DNA of 40,034 nucleotides. Source: CBDVBZ01 sp965372355. Its GTDB lineage: Bacteria; Krumholzibacteriota; Krumholzibacteriia; WVZY01. The translations under genes and the position numbers were made by a program. The notes under the pieces are model-generated. The model worked only from the letters and a program-made list of their open reading frames with translations. It was not told where the DNA came from and ran no database searches. The stretch is taken from assembly GCA_965372355.1 (NCBI GenBank), contig CBDVBZ010000014.1:1-40034 (forward strand). Direction: 5' to 3'. Of the stretch, positions 1 to 9,800 are shown piece by piece (within the stretch, counting starts at the first letter, position 1; each line of letters starts with the position of its first letter).

Positions 1-981
1 CTGACGTGGTGGCGCGGGTGCGAGCTTGCCCGCCTCATCGCCGAGTGGCGTGGGCGAGAGCTTGCCCGCCTCACGCCCAAGTACCTCGGCCGCGAGCGCC
101 CCGAGCGTGCCACCAAGGGCCTCATCGTCGACGGATTCACCGGCGATACACAGCGTTTTGCAGGAGTACATCTCCGGGAAAACATCCAGGAGATAACGGG
201 AATCCGTACCACGGAACCCGAAGTACGCTCCCATCGGATCACCGAATACATTGAGCTTTGTATCACCATCCGGTGGAGCCAGCGAGGTGAGAAGCTCGAA
301 CTGCCCGGCATCGATATCCTGGAAGTCATCGACAAGCAGGACCCGTGAGGTCTTAAGGGGGTGTGACCCGGAGATCTCCGGGTAAGCCTCGGCCGCCACC
401 CGCGCAATATCGTAGTAGGTCACGTATCCATTGCCCGTAAGAGCGTCGCGGTAGTGACGATAAAGCAAAACGATATCCCTCAGCCGGTCGTCCCGGGCGT
501 CTGCCTCGAGACGGTCGAGCTGCTCTCCGTCGATACCGCTCTGCATAAACAAGTGGAAAACTCTGAGGAGATCGCGCTGGAGTCTCTCCGAATTCCTGAT
601 TTTCTTGTAGTCGCTCTTGAACTCGTGGTGATGATCGCTGATGAGTCGCTGCGCAAGCAGTTGCTCCTCGATGTCCTGTATGACACGCGTCGGTTTTCTG
701 CCCGACGCCGAGATGATCTCGCGCGCCAACGTGAAATACGTGAGAACGGGAGGAAGCCCCTCACCGGCGGCGCCATCATCGAGTATTGTCTCGGTGATGC
801 GTCTTAGCTGGTCTCTCGAGAACGTGATGATGAAAACGTCTGGGTCGTCGTCGTCGCGAAGGGCTTTGTATCGCTCGATAAGCGAACGCGTCTTGCCGGA
901 TCCCGGCAGACCGAGGACACGCAAGTGCTTCTCGGGCGGGTACTCTCTGATCTTCTCGGTTGTTTCTGGGGCCGAAGACAT
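1..981 (-). CDS. UvrD/PcrA-like superfamily I DNA helicase, N-terminal part (cut by window edge)
   Basis: This is the first 327 codons of an SF1 helicase; the rest lies beyond base 1. Starting at the ATG at 981, the protein has a Walker A motif GLPGSGKT near residue 25, a Walker B/motif II LLVDDFQDID near residue 220 and a motif III-like GDPMGAYFGFRG near residue 255, in the order and spacing expected of UvrD/PcrA/Rep helicases that unwind DNA during repair. The usual Gln of motif III is replaced by Met. The last visible residues are a 12-residue tandem repeat around EAGKL, which is unusual for this family and follows motif III. No good Shine-Dalgarno precedes the ATG, but a promoter candidate lies 37 bases upstream. 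It is monocistronic as far as can be seen. The alternative is a RecB- or AddA-like nuclease-helicase, since the C-terminus is not visible. The family call is firm, the exact subfamily is not. Confidence 0.85.
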   Translation of the reverse strand, partial: MSSAPETTEKIREYPPEKHLRVLGLPGSGKTRSLIERYKALRDDDDPDVFIITFSRDQLRRITETILDDGAAGEGLPPVLTYFTLAREIISASGRKPTRVIQDIEEQLLAQRLISDHHHEFKSDYKKIRNSERLQRDLLRVFHLFMQSGIDGEQLDRLEADARDDRLRDIVLLYRHYRDALTGNGYVTYYDIARVAAEAYPEISGSHPLKTSRVLLVDDFQDIDAGQFELLTSLAPPDGDTKLNVFGDPMGAYFGFRGTDSRYLLDVFPEMYSCKTLCIAGESVDDEALGGTLGALAAEVLGREAGKLSPTPLGDEAGKLAPAPPRQ

Positions 982-1017
982 GCGCGAATCCCGTGTGAGA
1001 GGCTGGCCGTCGGGCGG

Positions 1018-1045
1018 ATTGTAGCAGATCACTTAGTTGGCACAA
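1018..1045 (-). promoter_or_regulatory. Candidate promoter of the helicase gene
   Basis: On the minus strand, TTGTGC (1045-1040) and TACAAT (1023-1018) are separated by 16 bases. The -10 box matches the sigma70 consensus at five of six positions, the -35 at three. A start about 7 bases after the -10 would give a leader of roughly 30 bases before the ATG at 981. Position and spacing are seen; activity is inferred. Confidence 0.45.
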
Positions 1046-1175
1046 ACGAACTTTCACACGACTTTCTGCGCGTGGTAACACGTAACTATTTGAAACGAAA
1101 ACCAGTCAGCGGCAATTGGTTGGAAAGCGGTGGCAACGACCGTGCTGCGACAACATGCGGGAACAGGCACGGCGC

Positions 1176-4100
1176 TTATCGCAGAACCACCATCTTCTTC
1201 ATCTGTGAGAAGCTCTCTGAAGCCAATCGACAAAAATAGACGCCGCTCGCGACTTCCTCTCCACGACTGTTTCTGGCATCCCACTCAACGACATACCCGT
1301 CCGACCGTGGATTCTGGATCTCGTCGACAAGCGTCCGGACCAGTTGGCCTCCCACGTTGTAGATTTTGATCGTCACGTGAGAACGTTCTTTGATCGAATA
1401 CCGCACACGCGTGGTCGGATTGAAAGGGTTGGGATAGTTCTGGCCAAGGGCATTCACGAATGGCGGAGCGAGATCCACAGAGGTTGGCGTGCCGATCGCG
1501 TTGTCGAACCAAACCAGGATGTCTCTCAGATACTCGATCCGGTCGGGGGGAAACTGAACCTTGTCGTCACGGATCGCGTCGAAGCCAAACCCTGACAGCA
1601 CGACCCTCGCCGTGCCACCCGCCGGATTGGGTGTCGCCTGCGAGATCACCGCCCCGTGGGAAGGATTGTTCGAGTAGGCGGATGCCACGCTCGATGAACC
1701 GGTCGCCGCCAGTACGTCAAACCTTCGGATGGTGGGGCAGCCGCCGTGCGCAACGAGCGAGTCGGGACCGTCCGCGTCGTCAAAAAGTGACCCCGGTTGA
1801 CCAACGACAAGCGGCGAAACGGGCTGACCGACACGCACGTGGTCACGTTTGACAAATGTGAAGTTCAAATACGTGTTTTTCAGGCTGGCGGCGCCACCCG
1901 TCGAATAGTACAGCCAGTTGTACGCGATGGCATCACCGGCCAAGTAGAGGCCGGGGCCATCCGGTCGGGTATCAAGAAACTCGAATAGCAGACCCCAGTC
2001 GTCGGATTTTCCTCCGTAGCCCGACCCACCATTATTGATCGTCACCGTCGACAGGTTTCCTGAGTCCCAAATAATGGTTTTGTAATTGGCGGTGAGCTGC
2101 CCGGATATGTCCACGACCCGGGTGCCCGGCTCGTTGTGCTTCAACGATCCTGCGGAGCGAACATCAAACCGGTCCGGAGTGATCCCCAGCATCTCGAATG
2201 CCGTATCAAAAAAGCGCGAGCCATTGCGTGGATCGACCGTGTCGACATAGAGGATGTCGGTGGCGCCGTTTACGGCGTTTGCGGGCAGGCATGTCATTTC
2301 CATCGGTGACGATCGAACGACCGTCTCGTCCCCGATGGCGCCGGTGAATCGGCTCCAGTACGTTGTGATTCCCCCCGCGTCCCGCGCGGAGAAATAGAAC
2401 CAGACCGTATCCCCGGGTGTGTACAGGTCGTCGTTTAGGTCGACGCAAAAACGATTTTCGACCGCCGCACCGCCGGAGGCAAAAACCGAATCGAACCGGA
2501 GCACCGTCCAGTCGTCTTCTGCACCCACAACCGGCCAGCGGGACGGATCGTCGGCTATGGCGTCACCGGACTTGGCTGGCTCAATATCTCTCACGTGGCA
2601 ATACACGGCGGGCCCGCTCGCCGGGTCGCCTGGTGTGTGAAAGTCCAGGCCAAGATGGGTCGATGTTACCGTGACGCACGTGGAGTCCCCGGGCAGAACA
2701 CCGGGACTGGTGTGAGACAAGATATCCGATGCCATATCGATCCGAACCGTTCCCGCCGTGGTGCCATCGGCAGCAAAGTTGTCCTGAAAAAGATCGAATT
2801 CATTCACCGTCCAAATCGGACCGACGTGATCGATACGAACCAGCCGTACGTTGTCAAAAAGCGGTGCGTGGCTGTGGCAGTACCCAGCGCCATAGATGTT
2901 GCACCAGACATTACACATATCCCAGCAACCTACGGCAACCTGCACCCGTTCGGCGGTCGGTTGTACAAGATCGGCGACTTCGGTCCGAAAGCGGACCCAA
3001 TCCCTTTGGCCACCGTAGTAGACAAAATAACGGTCCTTCCAGTCGCTTGGGCAGCCATCGGTGACGGTGCGAATGTGCCAGACGTAGAAGAGGAGGTGGT
3101 CGAGTGGGAGGTCTCTGTAGACGTCGAATTCCAAGAGCGCACTCGATGCAGCGGCGGGAATGGGGTTTCCGTCGATGTCCACGTTCCAGTCGATCTCGGG
3201 TGACCAGATTTCGTTGCGCATGTAGAGACCCTCGGGGGTACCCGGGGGAATGGCACCCTGATCCGGTCTGGGATCCGGCGTGTGGCAGTCGTAGCCCCAA
3301 CTGTCGCCGAAGAAACCCCAAAGGTACAGCCATCGATAGGTACACGGATCTTCCTGGAGCACAGAAACGCCGGGATACAGGGTCGCGTAGTCTCCAAACG
3401 GGGGAATCGTCGTCGCCGACCAATCGCCATCGACCGTGACCAGAGCCCCCACCGACTCCGCCTCGAAATCCTGAAAATCCAGGGTTCCCGTCGCGTCCAT
3501 GATGGTGATGTCGTCGATGATGACGGCCCCATCGGTGGGCCACACACAGTCGCCGTCGGACCAAATGACATCGGACTCGAAGCGAAAACGAATCTGCACA
3601 TAGCCGGGGAGATTCTCTTCGGGAATGATTCTGGTCACCGCCAAACTGTCAACGCCGTCAAATGTGTAGAGAGTCCACCAATCTTCATACGGGCTTTTGA
3701 TGTCCACGTACGTGAAGTCGTAGCCGGGTTCCGAGTCATACTGGATCTGGAAGGACAACACAACATCGCCGAGCGAGGGAAAGGCGACGGATTCAAACGA
3801 TTGATTCCAGTGGTTGCCATACCCAGGGTAACACTCCCTGTCGCACTCGGGATACTGTGGAGTTGTCCGGCTCCCGCACCAGAGGGACTGCTGGCCGTGA
3901 ATGGGCCGCAGTTGTCCGGATTCCCCACCACCGAGTCCGGCGAAGTCATCGACGTGAAAGAACGTCCCGATTTGCTCGTGGAGATCCACACTCACCCATC
4001 CCTGTGGATCCGGGTTTATCAGCCCAAAATCGAATTCTGCGAGTACATAGGTGTCAACTGCGGAGGAGACAAAAAGGCCCCGACGGTCGGCCAGGGCTTG

Positions 4101-4235
4101 TTTCCCAGTTGTGCTATTGACGCCGATATGTCTATCGGCTAAGGGGTTTGCCTTTCCCGGCGGTCGAGCAGCGAGCTGAGGATAAACCGACAAGAAGGTG
4201 ACAACCGACACGAGGAAGGCAAGGAATACTCTCAT
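1176..4235 (-). CDS. Large secreted cysteine-rich protein with C-terminal FlgD-like/T9SS sorting domain, paralogue A
   Basis: A 1019-residue exported protein of unknown function. The chosen start at 4235 gives a standard signal peptide (MRVFLAFLVSVVTFLS, cleavage probably after PQLAA), with an AGGTAGGTG ribosome site overlapping the stop of the upstream gene; an in-frame extension to 4328 only reads the end of that gene. The middle has many cysteines (LWCGSR, CWDMC, GGCPTIRR) that suggest disulfides outside the cytoplasm. Residues about 660-830 (YKTIIWD ... YLAGDAIA) look like the class I glutamine-amidotransferase-like fold often found in secreted proteins of these phyla; I see no catalytic triad. 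Residues about 930-1019 are the FlgD-like/T9SS type A domain (NYPNPFNP ... GVYF ... KKMVVLR) that sends proteins to the cell surface. It is the last gene of a three-gene operon and aligns end to end without gaps to the gene at 6814-9873. The role is unknown; a surface or extracellular structural or binding protein is inferred. Confidence 0.85.
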   Translation of the reverse strand: MRVFLAFLVSVVTFLSVYPQLAARPPGKANPLADRHIGVNSTTGKQALADRRGLFVSSAVDTYVLAEFDFGLINPDPQGWVSVDLHEQIGTFFHVDDFAGLGGGESGQLRPIHGQQSLWCGSRTTPQYPECDRECYPGYGNHWNQSFESVAFPSLGDVVLSFQIQYDSEPGYDFTYVDIKSPYEDWWTLYTFDGVDSLAVTRIIPEENLPGYVQIRFRFESDVIWSDGDCVWPTDGAVIIDDITIMDATGTLDFQDFEAESVGALVTVDGDWSATTIPPFGDYATLYPGVSVLQEDPCTYRWLYLWGFFGDSWGYDCHTPDPRPDQGAIPPGTPEGLYMRNEIWSPEIDWNVDIDGNPIPAAASSALLEFDVYRDLPLDHLLFYVWHIRTVTDGCPSDWKDRYFVYYGGQRDWVRFRTEVADLVQPTAERVQVAVGCWDMCNVWCNIYGAGYCHSHAPLFDNVRLVRIDHVGPIWTVNEFDLFQDNFAADGTTAGTVRIDMASDILSHTSPGVLPGDSTCVTVTSTHLGLDFHTPGDPASGPAVYCHVRDIEPAKSGDAIADDPSRWPVVGAEDDWTVLRFDSVFASGGAAVENRFCVDLNDDLYTPGDTVWFYFSARDAGGITTYWSRFTGAIGDETVVRSSPMEMTCLPANAVNGATDILYVDTVDPRNGSRFFDTAFEMLGITPDRFDVRSAGSLKHNEPGTRVVDISGQLTANYKTIIWDSGNLSTVTINNGGSGYGGKSDDWGLLFEFLDTRPDGPGLYLAGDAIAYNWLYYSTGGAASLKNTYLNFTFVKRDHVRVGQPVSPLVVGQPGSLFDDADGPDSLVAHGGCPTIRRFDVLAATGSSSVASAYSNNPSHGAVISQATPNPAGGTARVVLSGFGFDAIRDDKVQFPPDRIEYLRDILVWFDNAIGTPTSVDLAPPFVNALGQNYPNPFNPTTRVRYSIKERSHVTIKIYNVGGQLVRTLVDEIQNPRSDGYVVEWDARNSRGEEVASGVYFCRLASESFSQMKKMVVLR

Positions 4236-4246
4236 CACGACCACAC

Positions 4247-6802
4247 CTACCTGAGCACGATCATTTTTTTTGTTTCCGAGAAATGCCTTGTGACGAGCTG
4301 GTAGAAATACACACCGCTGGATACCCACTGGCCTGAGTCATTTCTGGCATCCCAGTTGATCGTGTATCCCGCCGTATTCGGTACCTGCTCTTCGTCAATC
4401 AATGTCCTGACGAGCTGACCGGCAACGTTGTAGATCCGTAGTGTGACACGCGCGGGCTCGGTGATTGCATAGTGGATCGTCGTGGAAGGGTTGAACGGGT
4501 TCGGATAGTTCTGGCCCAGTCCACGCACATATGAACGGGGCACCGCGGTGGGCGACCCGGCCGGTCCGATAGCCCATTGGGCAAACTGATACGACCCTTT
4601 GCCCCCGGCCATGTTGAAGGAGCCACCAACGTACAAATTGTCGCCGGTCACGACGAGCGCTTCGACTGTCCTGCTGGTCCCGCTCCCCAATGCGTGCCAC
4701 GCAACGCCGTCCCATTTCGCGATGCGATTTGCCGTCTGCCCACCCGCCGTGAGGAACGTGCCGGCCGCATACACCGCGCCGTTCTGAACGGCGATTGCAC
4801 GAACGCGCCCGCCCACACCACTCCCCAGCGGTTGCCAGTCGTTTCCATCCCAACGCGCGATACGGTTGACTGTTTGCTGACCGGCCATGATGAAATCACC
4901 GCCGACATACAGGTCCGTGGCCTCCAGCGCCATCGCATAGACGGTCCCATTCACGCCCTCTCCGAGAGCGCTCCACGTGGTGCCGTCCCACTTGGCCACT
5001 CGGCTAGCGCTCACGCCATCGACCACACCGAAACTGCCCCCGATAAACACGTCATTCGAATCCGAAGAGATGGCGAACACCTCGCCGACCGTCCCGAGCG
5101 AGACCCAGTTGGCGCCATCCCACATCTTGATGAAGTTGCGCCCGCCGACGAACACCGCACCATCGCTTTTCGATACGGCATAAACCCGGTCTAGCCCGGA
5201 ACCCATTGCGGACCATGAGCTGCCGTCCCACACAGCGAAGTTATGAGCGGTCTGGCCACCGGCTGAGCTGAAATTGCCTCCCACGTACAAATGCGACCCG
5301 TCGAATGCCATCGCATGAACCTTGTAACTAACCCCTGACCCCAGCTGCTGCCACCGGTTTCCGTCCCACTTGGCGATGTTCCGCGTTGGGAGCCCTCCCG
5401 CCGTACGGAAACGCCCACCGGCGTAGATGCTGTTGCCATCCGCCGCTGCGGCATACACGCCGTAGTAAATGCTGTAGGTTGGGAGGAGGCCGTCCCCAAG
5501 GGGAAGCCACTCGGAGCCGTTCCACTTCGCCACGTAGTGGGGATAAAGGTCGCCCGCGTTTACGAAGAGCCCGCCGATGTAGAGTTCCCCCTGATGTGCG
5601 ACCAGCGCGTACACCGAGGCGTCGACACCGTCGTTCAGCCCCGACCAGACATTGCCGTCCCACGTGGCGACGAGACGGACTGGGACGCCACCGGCTATCG
5701 TGAAACCACCGCCGACGTGGATCTCGCTTCCGTCCGCCCCGATCGACAACACCCAGTTGTTCACACCCGTATCGAGACTATACCAGTTGCTACCATCCCA
5801 TTTGGCGATGTTGCTGGCGCTAACCGCACCCGCGGTCGTGAAGAAACCCCCGACGTACAGATCGCTTCCCGCCGCCTCGAGGCAGTAGACTACATCGTCG
5901 ACACCCTGGCCAAGTGCCGACCACGCAGCGCCGTCCCACTTCGCAATGTGGTTGGCCGACACGCCACCGGCCGTTGTGAAATCACCCCCGACATACACGT
6001 CACCACCGATAAACGCAATGCCAAACACATCGGTATACGCCACGCCACCCAAACCACTACCCAGGGCACTCCAGCTCGCGCCATCCCATTTGGCGATACT
6101 ATTGACCAACGTGCTATCAGCCGTCGCGAACGTGCCGCCCACGTAGACCTCGCCGTTCTGCACGCCGATCGCATTGACAATGCCGTCTACACCGCTTCCC
6201 AATGAAGACCAGCTTGTGCCGTCCCACTTTGCGACATAACGGGCACTCACCCCTCCTGCGGTCTGAAAGTTCCCTCCTGCATAGACATCGTCACCGCTTA
6301 CGGCGATCGCGTACACGGGCCCATCGAGTCCGGTTCCCAGGCTGTGCCAACGCTCCCCATCCCAACGGGCGATGCGACTGGCCGCAACACTACCTGCCTG
6401 AAGAAAGTCGCCGCCCACATACACGTCATCGGTACCCTCGGCGATTGCGAAGACCCAATCGTCCACCCCGGGTGTATCGAAGCGACCACTCCAGTTCGAA
6501 TCCTCGGGGACCGACGAAAGCACCTCTTCCACGTTCGGGAAAAGGTGGTCACCCAGTTGCCCGCGGTCATGCATCATGGCACGAAGCCAATCGCAGACTT
6601 GTCTCCGCTTTTCGGGATCTTCGATATCCCGAACGACTTGCTCGACGTTGACCGTGCCATCCGCGTTGAAAGGCATATACTGCAACTTGGGTGGCTTTTC
6701 GAGTGCCGCGGGCGCGAGTGGGGCCTCGGCAAACGCCGTCTGCGCCGTCAGTACGACGCCCACAAAGACCATTATGAAAATCGACTTCGAGCAAAACCGC
6801 AA
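4247..6802 (-). CDS. Secreted 14-repeat propeller-like protein with FlgD-like/T9SS sorting domain
   Basis: An 851-residue exported protein made mostly of about 14 tandem repeats of some 46 residues with the core VYVGGxFxxAGG...IAKWDGxxWSxLGxGV, starting near residue 110. The pattern resembles the repeat propeller of the fungal cortical marker Rax2 and Delta60/kelch-like propellers, so one or two beta-propellers are expected. Repeat 10 is shortened to about 36 residues and lacks the AGG segment. The last 85 residues are a FlgD-like/T9SS type A domain (NYPNPFNP ... KKMIVLR). I place the start at a TTG at 6802: TAAGGGAG is 6 bases upstream, and the resulting N-terminus has a basic start and a hydrophobic stretch ending TAQTAFA. 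A start at the internal ATG (IMVFVG) is possible. An extension to 6922 would only reread the end of the upstream gene. It is the middle gene of the operon, 11 bases after one neighbour and 11 before the other. Ligand and role are unknown. Confidence 0.85.
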   Translation of the reverse strand: MRFCSKSIFIMVFVGVVLTAQTAFAEAPLAPAALEKPPKLQYMPFNADGTVNVEQVVRDIEDPEKRRQVCDWLRAMMHDRGQLGDHLFPNVEEVLSSVPEDSNWSGRFDTPGVDDWVFAIAEGTDDVYVGGDFLQAGSVAASRIARWDGERWHSLGTGLDGPVYAIAVSGDDVYAGGNFQTAGGVSARYVAKWDGTSWSSLGSGVDGIVNAIGVQNGEVYVGGTFATADSTLVNSIAKWDGASWSALGSGLGGVAYTDVFGIAFIGGDVYVGGDFTTAGGVSANHIAKWDGAAWSALGQGVDDVVYCLEAAGSDLYVGGFFTTAGAVSASNIAKWDGSNWYSLDTGVNNWVLSIGADGSEIHVGGGFTIAGGVPVRLVATWDGNVWSGLNDGVDASVYALVAHQGELYIGGLFVNAGDLYPHYVAKWNGSEWLPLGDGLLPTYSIYYGVYAAAADGNSIYAGGRFRTAGGLPTRNIAKWDGNRWQQLGSGVSYKVHAMAFDGSHLYVGGNFSSAGGQTAHNFAVWDGSSWSAMGSGLDRVYAVSKSDGAVFVGGRNFIKMWDGANWVSLGTVGEVFAISSDSNDVFIGGSFGVVDGVSASRVAKWDGTTWSALGEGVNGTVYAMALEATDLYVGGDFIMAGQQTVNRIARWDGNDWQPLGSGVGGRVRAIAVQNGAVYAAGTFLTAGGQTANRIAKWDGVAWHALGSGTSRTVEALVVTGDNLYVGGSFNMAGGKGSYQFAQWAIGPAGSPTAVPRSYVRGLGQNYPNPFNPSTTIHYAITEPARVTLRIYNVAGQLVRTLIDEEQVPNTAGYTINWDARNDSGQWVSSGVYFYQLVTRHFSETKKMIVLR

Positions 6803-6813
6803 CGGAAACTCCC

Positions 6814-9800
6814 TTAGCGTAAAACCACCATCTTCTTTGTTTGTGAGAAGCTCCTCGATACCAATTGATAGAGATACACGCCGCTCGCGACTTCCTCTCC
6901 GCGACTGTTTCTTCCGTCCCACTCAACGACATACCCCTGTGACCGTGCATTCTGGATCTCGTCGACAAGCGTCCGGACCAGTTGTCCCCCGACGTTGTAG
7001 ATCTTGATCGTCACGTGAGATCGTTCCTTGAGCGAATACCGAACACGTGTCGTCGGATTGAACGGGTTGGGGTAGTTTTGGCCAAGCGCATTCACAAATT
7101 GTGGCGTGGGATCCGCAGCAGTCGGCAGATCGATCACATTATCAAACCACACCAGGACGTCTCTCAGGTGCTCGATTCTGTCTGGGGGAAACTGAACCTT
7201 GTCGTCACGGATCGCGTAGAAGCCGAATCCGGAAAGCACCGCCCGCGCCGTGCCGCCCGCCGGATTGGGTGTCGCCTGCGAGATCACGGCTCCTTGAGAA
7301 GAATTGTTCGAATAGGCGGATGCCACGCTTGAGGCTCCCGTCGCCGCGAGCACGTCGAACCTACGGATGGTCGGGCAGCCGCCGAACACAACCAGTGAGT
7401 CGGGACCCTCCGCATCGTCGAACAGGGACCCCGGTTGACCGACGACAAGCGGTGAAACGGGTTGACCGTAGTCCACATGATCATTGCCGTAGAAGGTGTG
7501 GTTCAAATAGACGTTTTTGAGGCTGGCCGCACCACCTGTCGAGTAGTACCGCCAGTTGTATGCGATAGCATCACCGGCCAGATAGAGGCCGGGGCTATCC
7601 GAACGGGAATCGAGAAACTCGAAGAGCAGACTAAAGTCGTCGGACTTTCCACCGTACCCCGACCCACCATTATTGATCGTCACCGACGCCAGACTGCCCG
7701 AGTCCCAGATAATCGTTTTGTAATTGGCGATGAGCTGCTGCGAGATGTCCACGACCCGCGTGCCCGGCCCGTTGTGTTTCAACGATTGCGAGGCGCGAAC
7801 ATCGAACCGGTCCGGGGTGATCCCCAGCATCTCGAATGCGGTGTCAAAAAAACGCGAACCGTTAGATGGATCGACCGAATCGACATAGAGGATATCGGTG
7901 GCGCCGTTCACGGCGTTTGCCGGCAGGCAGGTCATCTCCATGGGTGCCGAGCGAACGACGGTCTCGTCACCAACGGCACCGGTGAATCGGCTCCAGTACG
8001 TCGTGTTTCCCCCCGCATCGCGCGCGGAAAAGTAAAACCAGACCGTATCCCCAGGAGCGTACAGATCGTCGTTTAGATCGACACAGAAACGATTCTCGAC
8101 CGCCGCGCCACCGGGCGCAAGAACCGAATCGAACCGGAGAACCGTCCACTCGTCTCCCGTATCCACAACGGGCCAGCGGTAAAGATCGCCGGAAATAGCG
8201 TCTCCGGACTTATCTGGGTCAATGTCTCTCACGTGGCAGTACACGGCGGGCCCGCTTGCCGGGTCGCCCGGTGTGTGATAATCCAATCCAAGATGGGTCG
8301 ATGTCACCGTGACACACGTGGAGTCCCCAGGGAGAACACTCGGATTGGTGTGAGACAGAATATCCGATGCCATATCGATGCGGACGGTTCCCGTCGTCGT
8401 GCCATCGGCGGCGAAGCTGTCCTGAAAGAGATCGAACTCATTCACCGTCCAGATCGGACCGACGTGATCGATGCGAACCAGCCGCACGTTGTCGAAAAGC
8501 GGTCCCTGGCTGAGGCAGCTCCGAAAGGCGTAGATACCGCACCATAAGTCACACATATCCCAACAACCCATAGCGATCTGCACGCGCTCGGCAGCGGGTG
8601 GAATCAAATCGGCGACTTCGGTCCGAAATCGGATCCAATTCCTTTGGCCACCGTAGTAGACATAGTCGCGATCCTTCCAGTCGCTCGGACAGCCATCGGT
8701 CACGGTGCGAATGTGCCAGACATAAAAGAGGAGGTAGTCGAGTGGGAGATCTCTGTAGACGTCGAACTCCAGGAGCGCACTCGATGCGGTGGCGGGAATG
8801 GGGTTGCCGTCGGCGTCCACGTTCCAGTCGATCTCGGGCGACCAGATCTCGTTTTTCATGTATAGACCATCGGGAGAGCCCCAGGGGATGGTACCCTGAT
8901 CCGGTACGGGGTACGGCGTGTGGCAATTGTAGCTCAAGCTCTCGTCGAAAAATCCCCAGATGTACAGCCATTTATATGTACACGGATCCTCCTGGAGCAC
9001 GGACACGCCCGGATACAGGGTGGCCAGGTTCACATACCCCTGAATCGTCGTCGCCGACCAATCGCCATCCGCCGTGGTCAGCGCCCCCACCGGCTCTGCT
9101 TCGAAATCCTGAAAGTCCAGAGTCCCCGTCGAGTCGATGATGCTGATGTCATCGATGATAACGGCACCATCGGACGGCCACGCGCAATCGGCGTCCGACC
9201 CCCATCGATTGGACTCGAAGCGAAAGCGAATCGCCACGTCGCCGAGAAGATTCTCCTCGGGAATGATCTTGGTCACCCACAGCTTGCCTACGCCGTCAAA
9301 TCTGTAGAGTTCTGACCAACCCCCAGATCCGGTCTTGTATTCCACGTACGTAATATCATCGCCGGGCTCCGAGTCGTACTGAATCTGGAAGGATAACGCG
9401 ACATCGCCGACCGTTGGAAAGGCGACGGATTCAAACCACTGGTCCCACTCGTCGCCATACCCGGGGTAACATCGGCTGTCGCACTGTGGATACTGTGGAA
9501 GCGCCCGGCTGCCGCACCACAGGGACTTCTGGCCGTGAATGGGCCGCAGTCGCCCGGATTCTCCACCACCTAGCCCGGCGAAGTCATCGACGTGAAAGAA
9601 CGTCCCGTCTTCCTCGTTGCGATCCACACCCACCCATCCCTGTGGATCCGGGTTGACCAGTCCAAAATCGAATTCTGCGAGTACGTAGGTGTCTACTGCG
9701 GACGAGACAAAAAGGCCCCGACGGTCGGCCAGGGCTTGATTACCATGCGGATTGTCGACGCCGATATGTTTATCGGCTACGGGGTTTGCCTTTCCCGGCG

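Noticed and set aside
454..807. Open frame of 117 codons on the plus strand
   Set aside because: It lies antisense inside the helicase gene, has no ribosome site and no recognisable domain; the helicase frame shows Walker motifs.
1091..1121. Possible terminator after the surface operon (AACCA/TGGTT stem followed by a T-rich run on the minus strand)
   Set aside because: The stem is only 5 bp with a 12-base loop; not strong enough to annotate.
4236..4328. N-terminal extension of the 1019-residue protein to 4328
   Set aside because: This stretch is the end of the propeller gene read in another frame; a proper signal peptide and ribosome site begin at 4235.
6803..6922. N-terminal extension of the propeller protein to 6922
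   Set aside because: It rereads the 3' end of the upstream gene; a similar peptide appears after the other paralogue, which shows it comes from shared DNA and not from selection.
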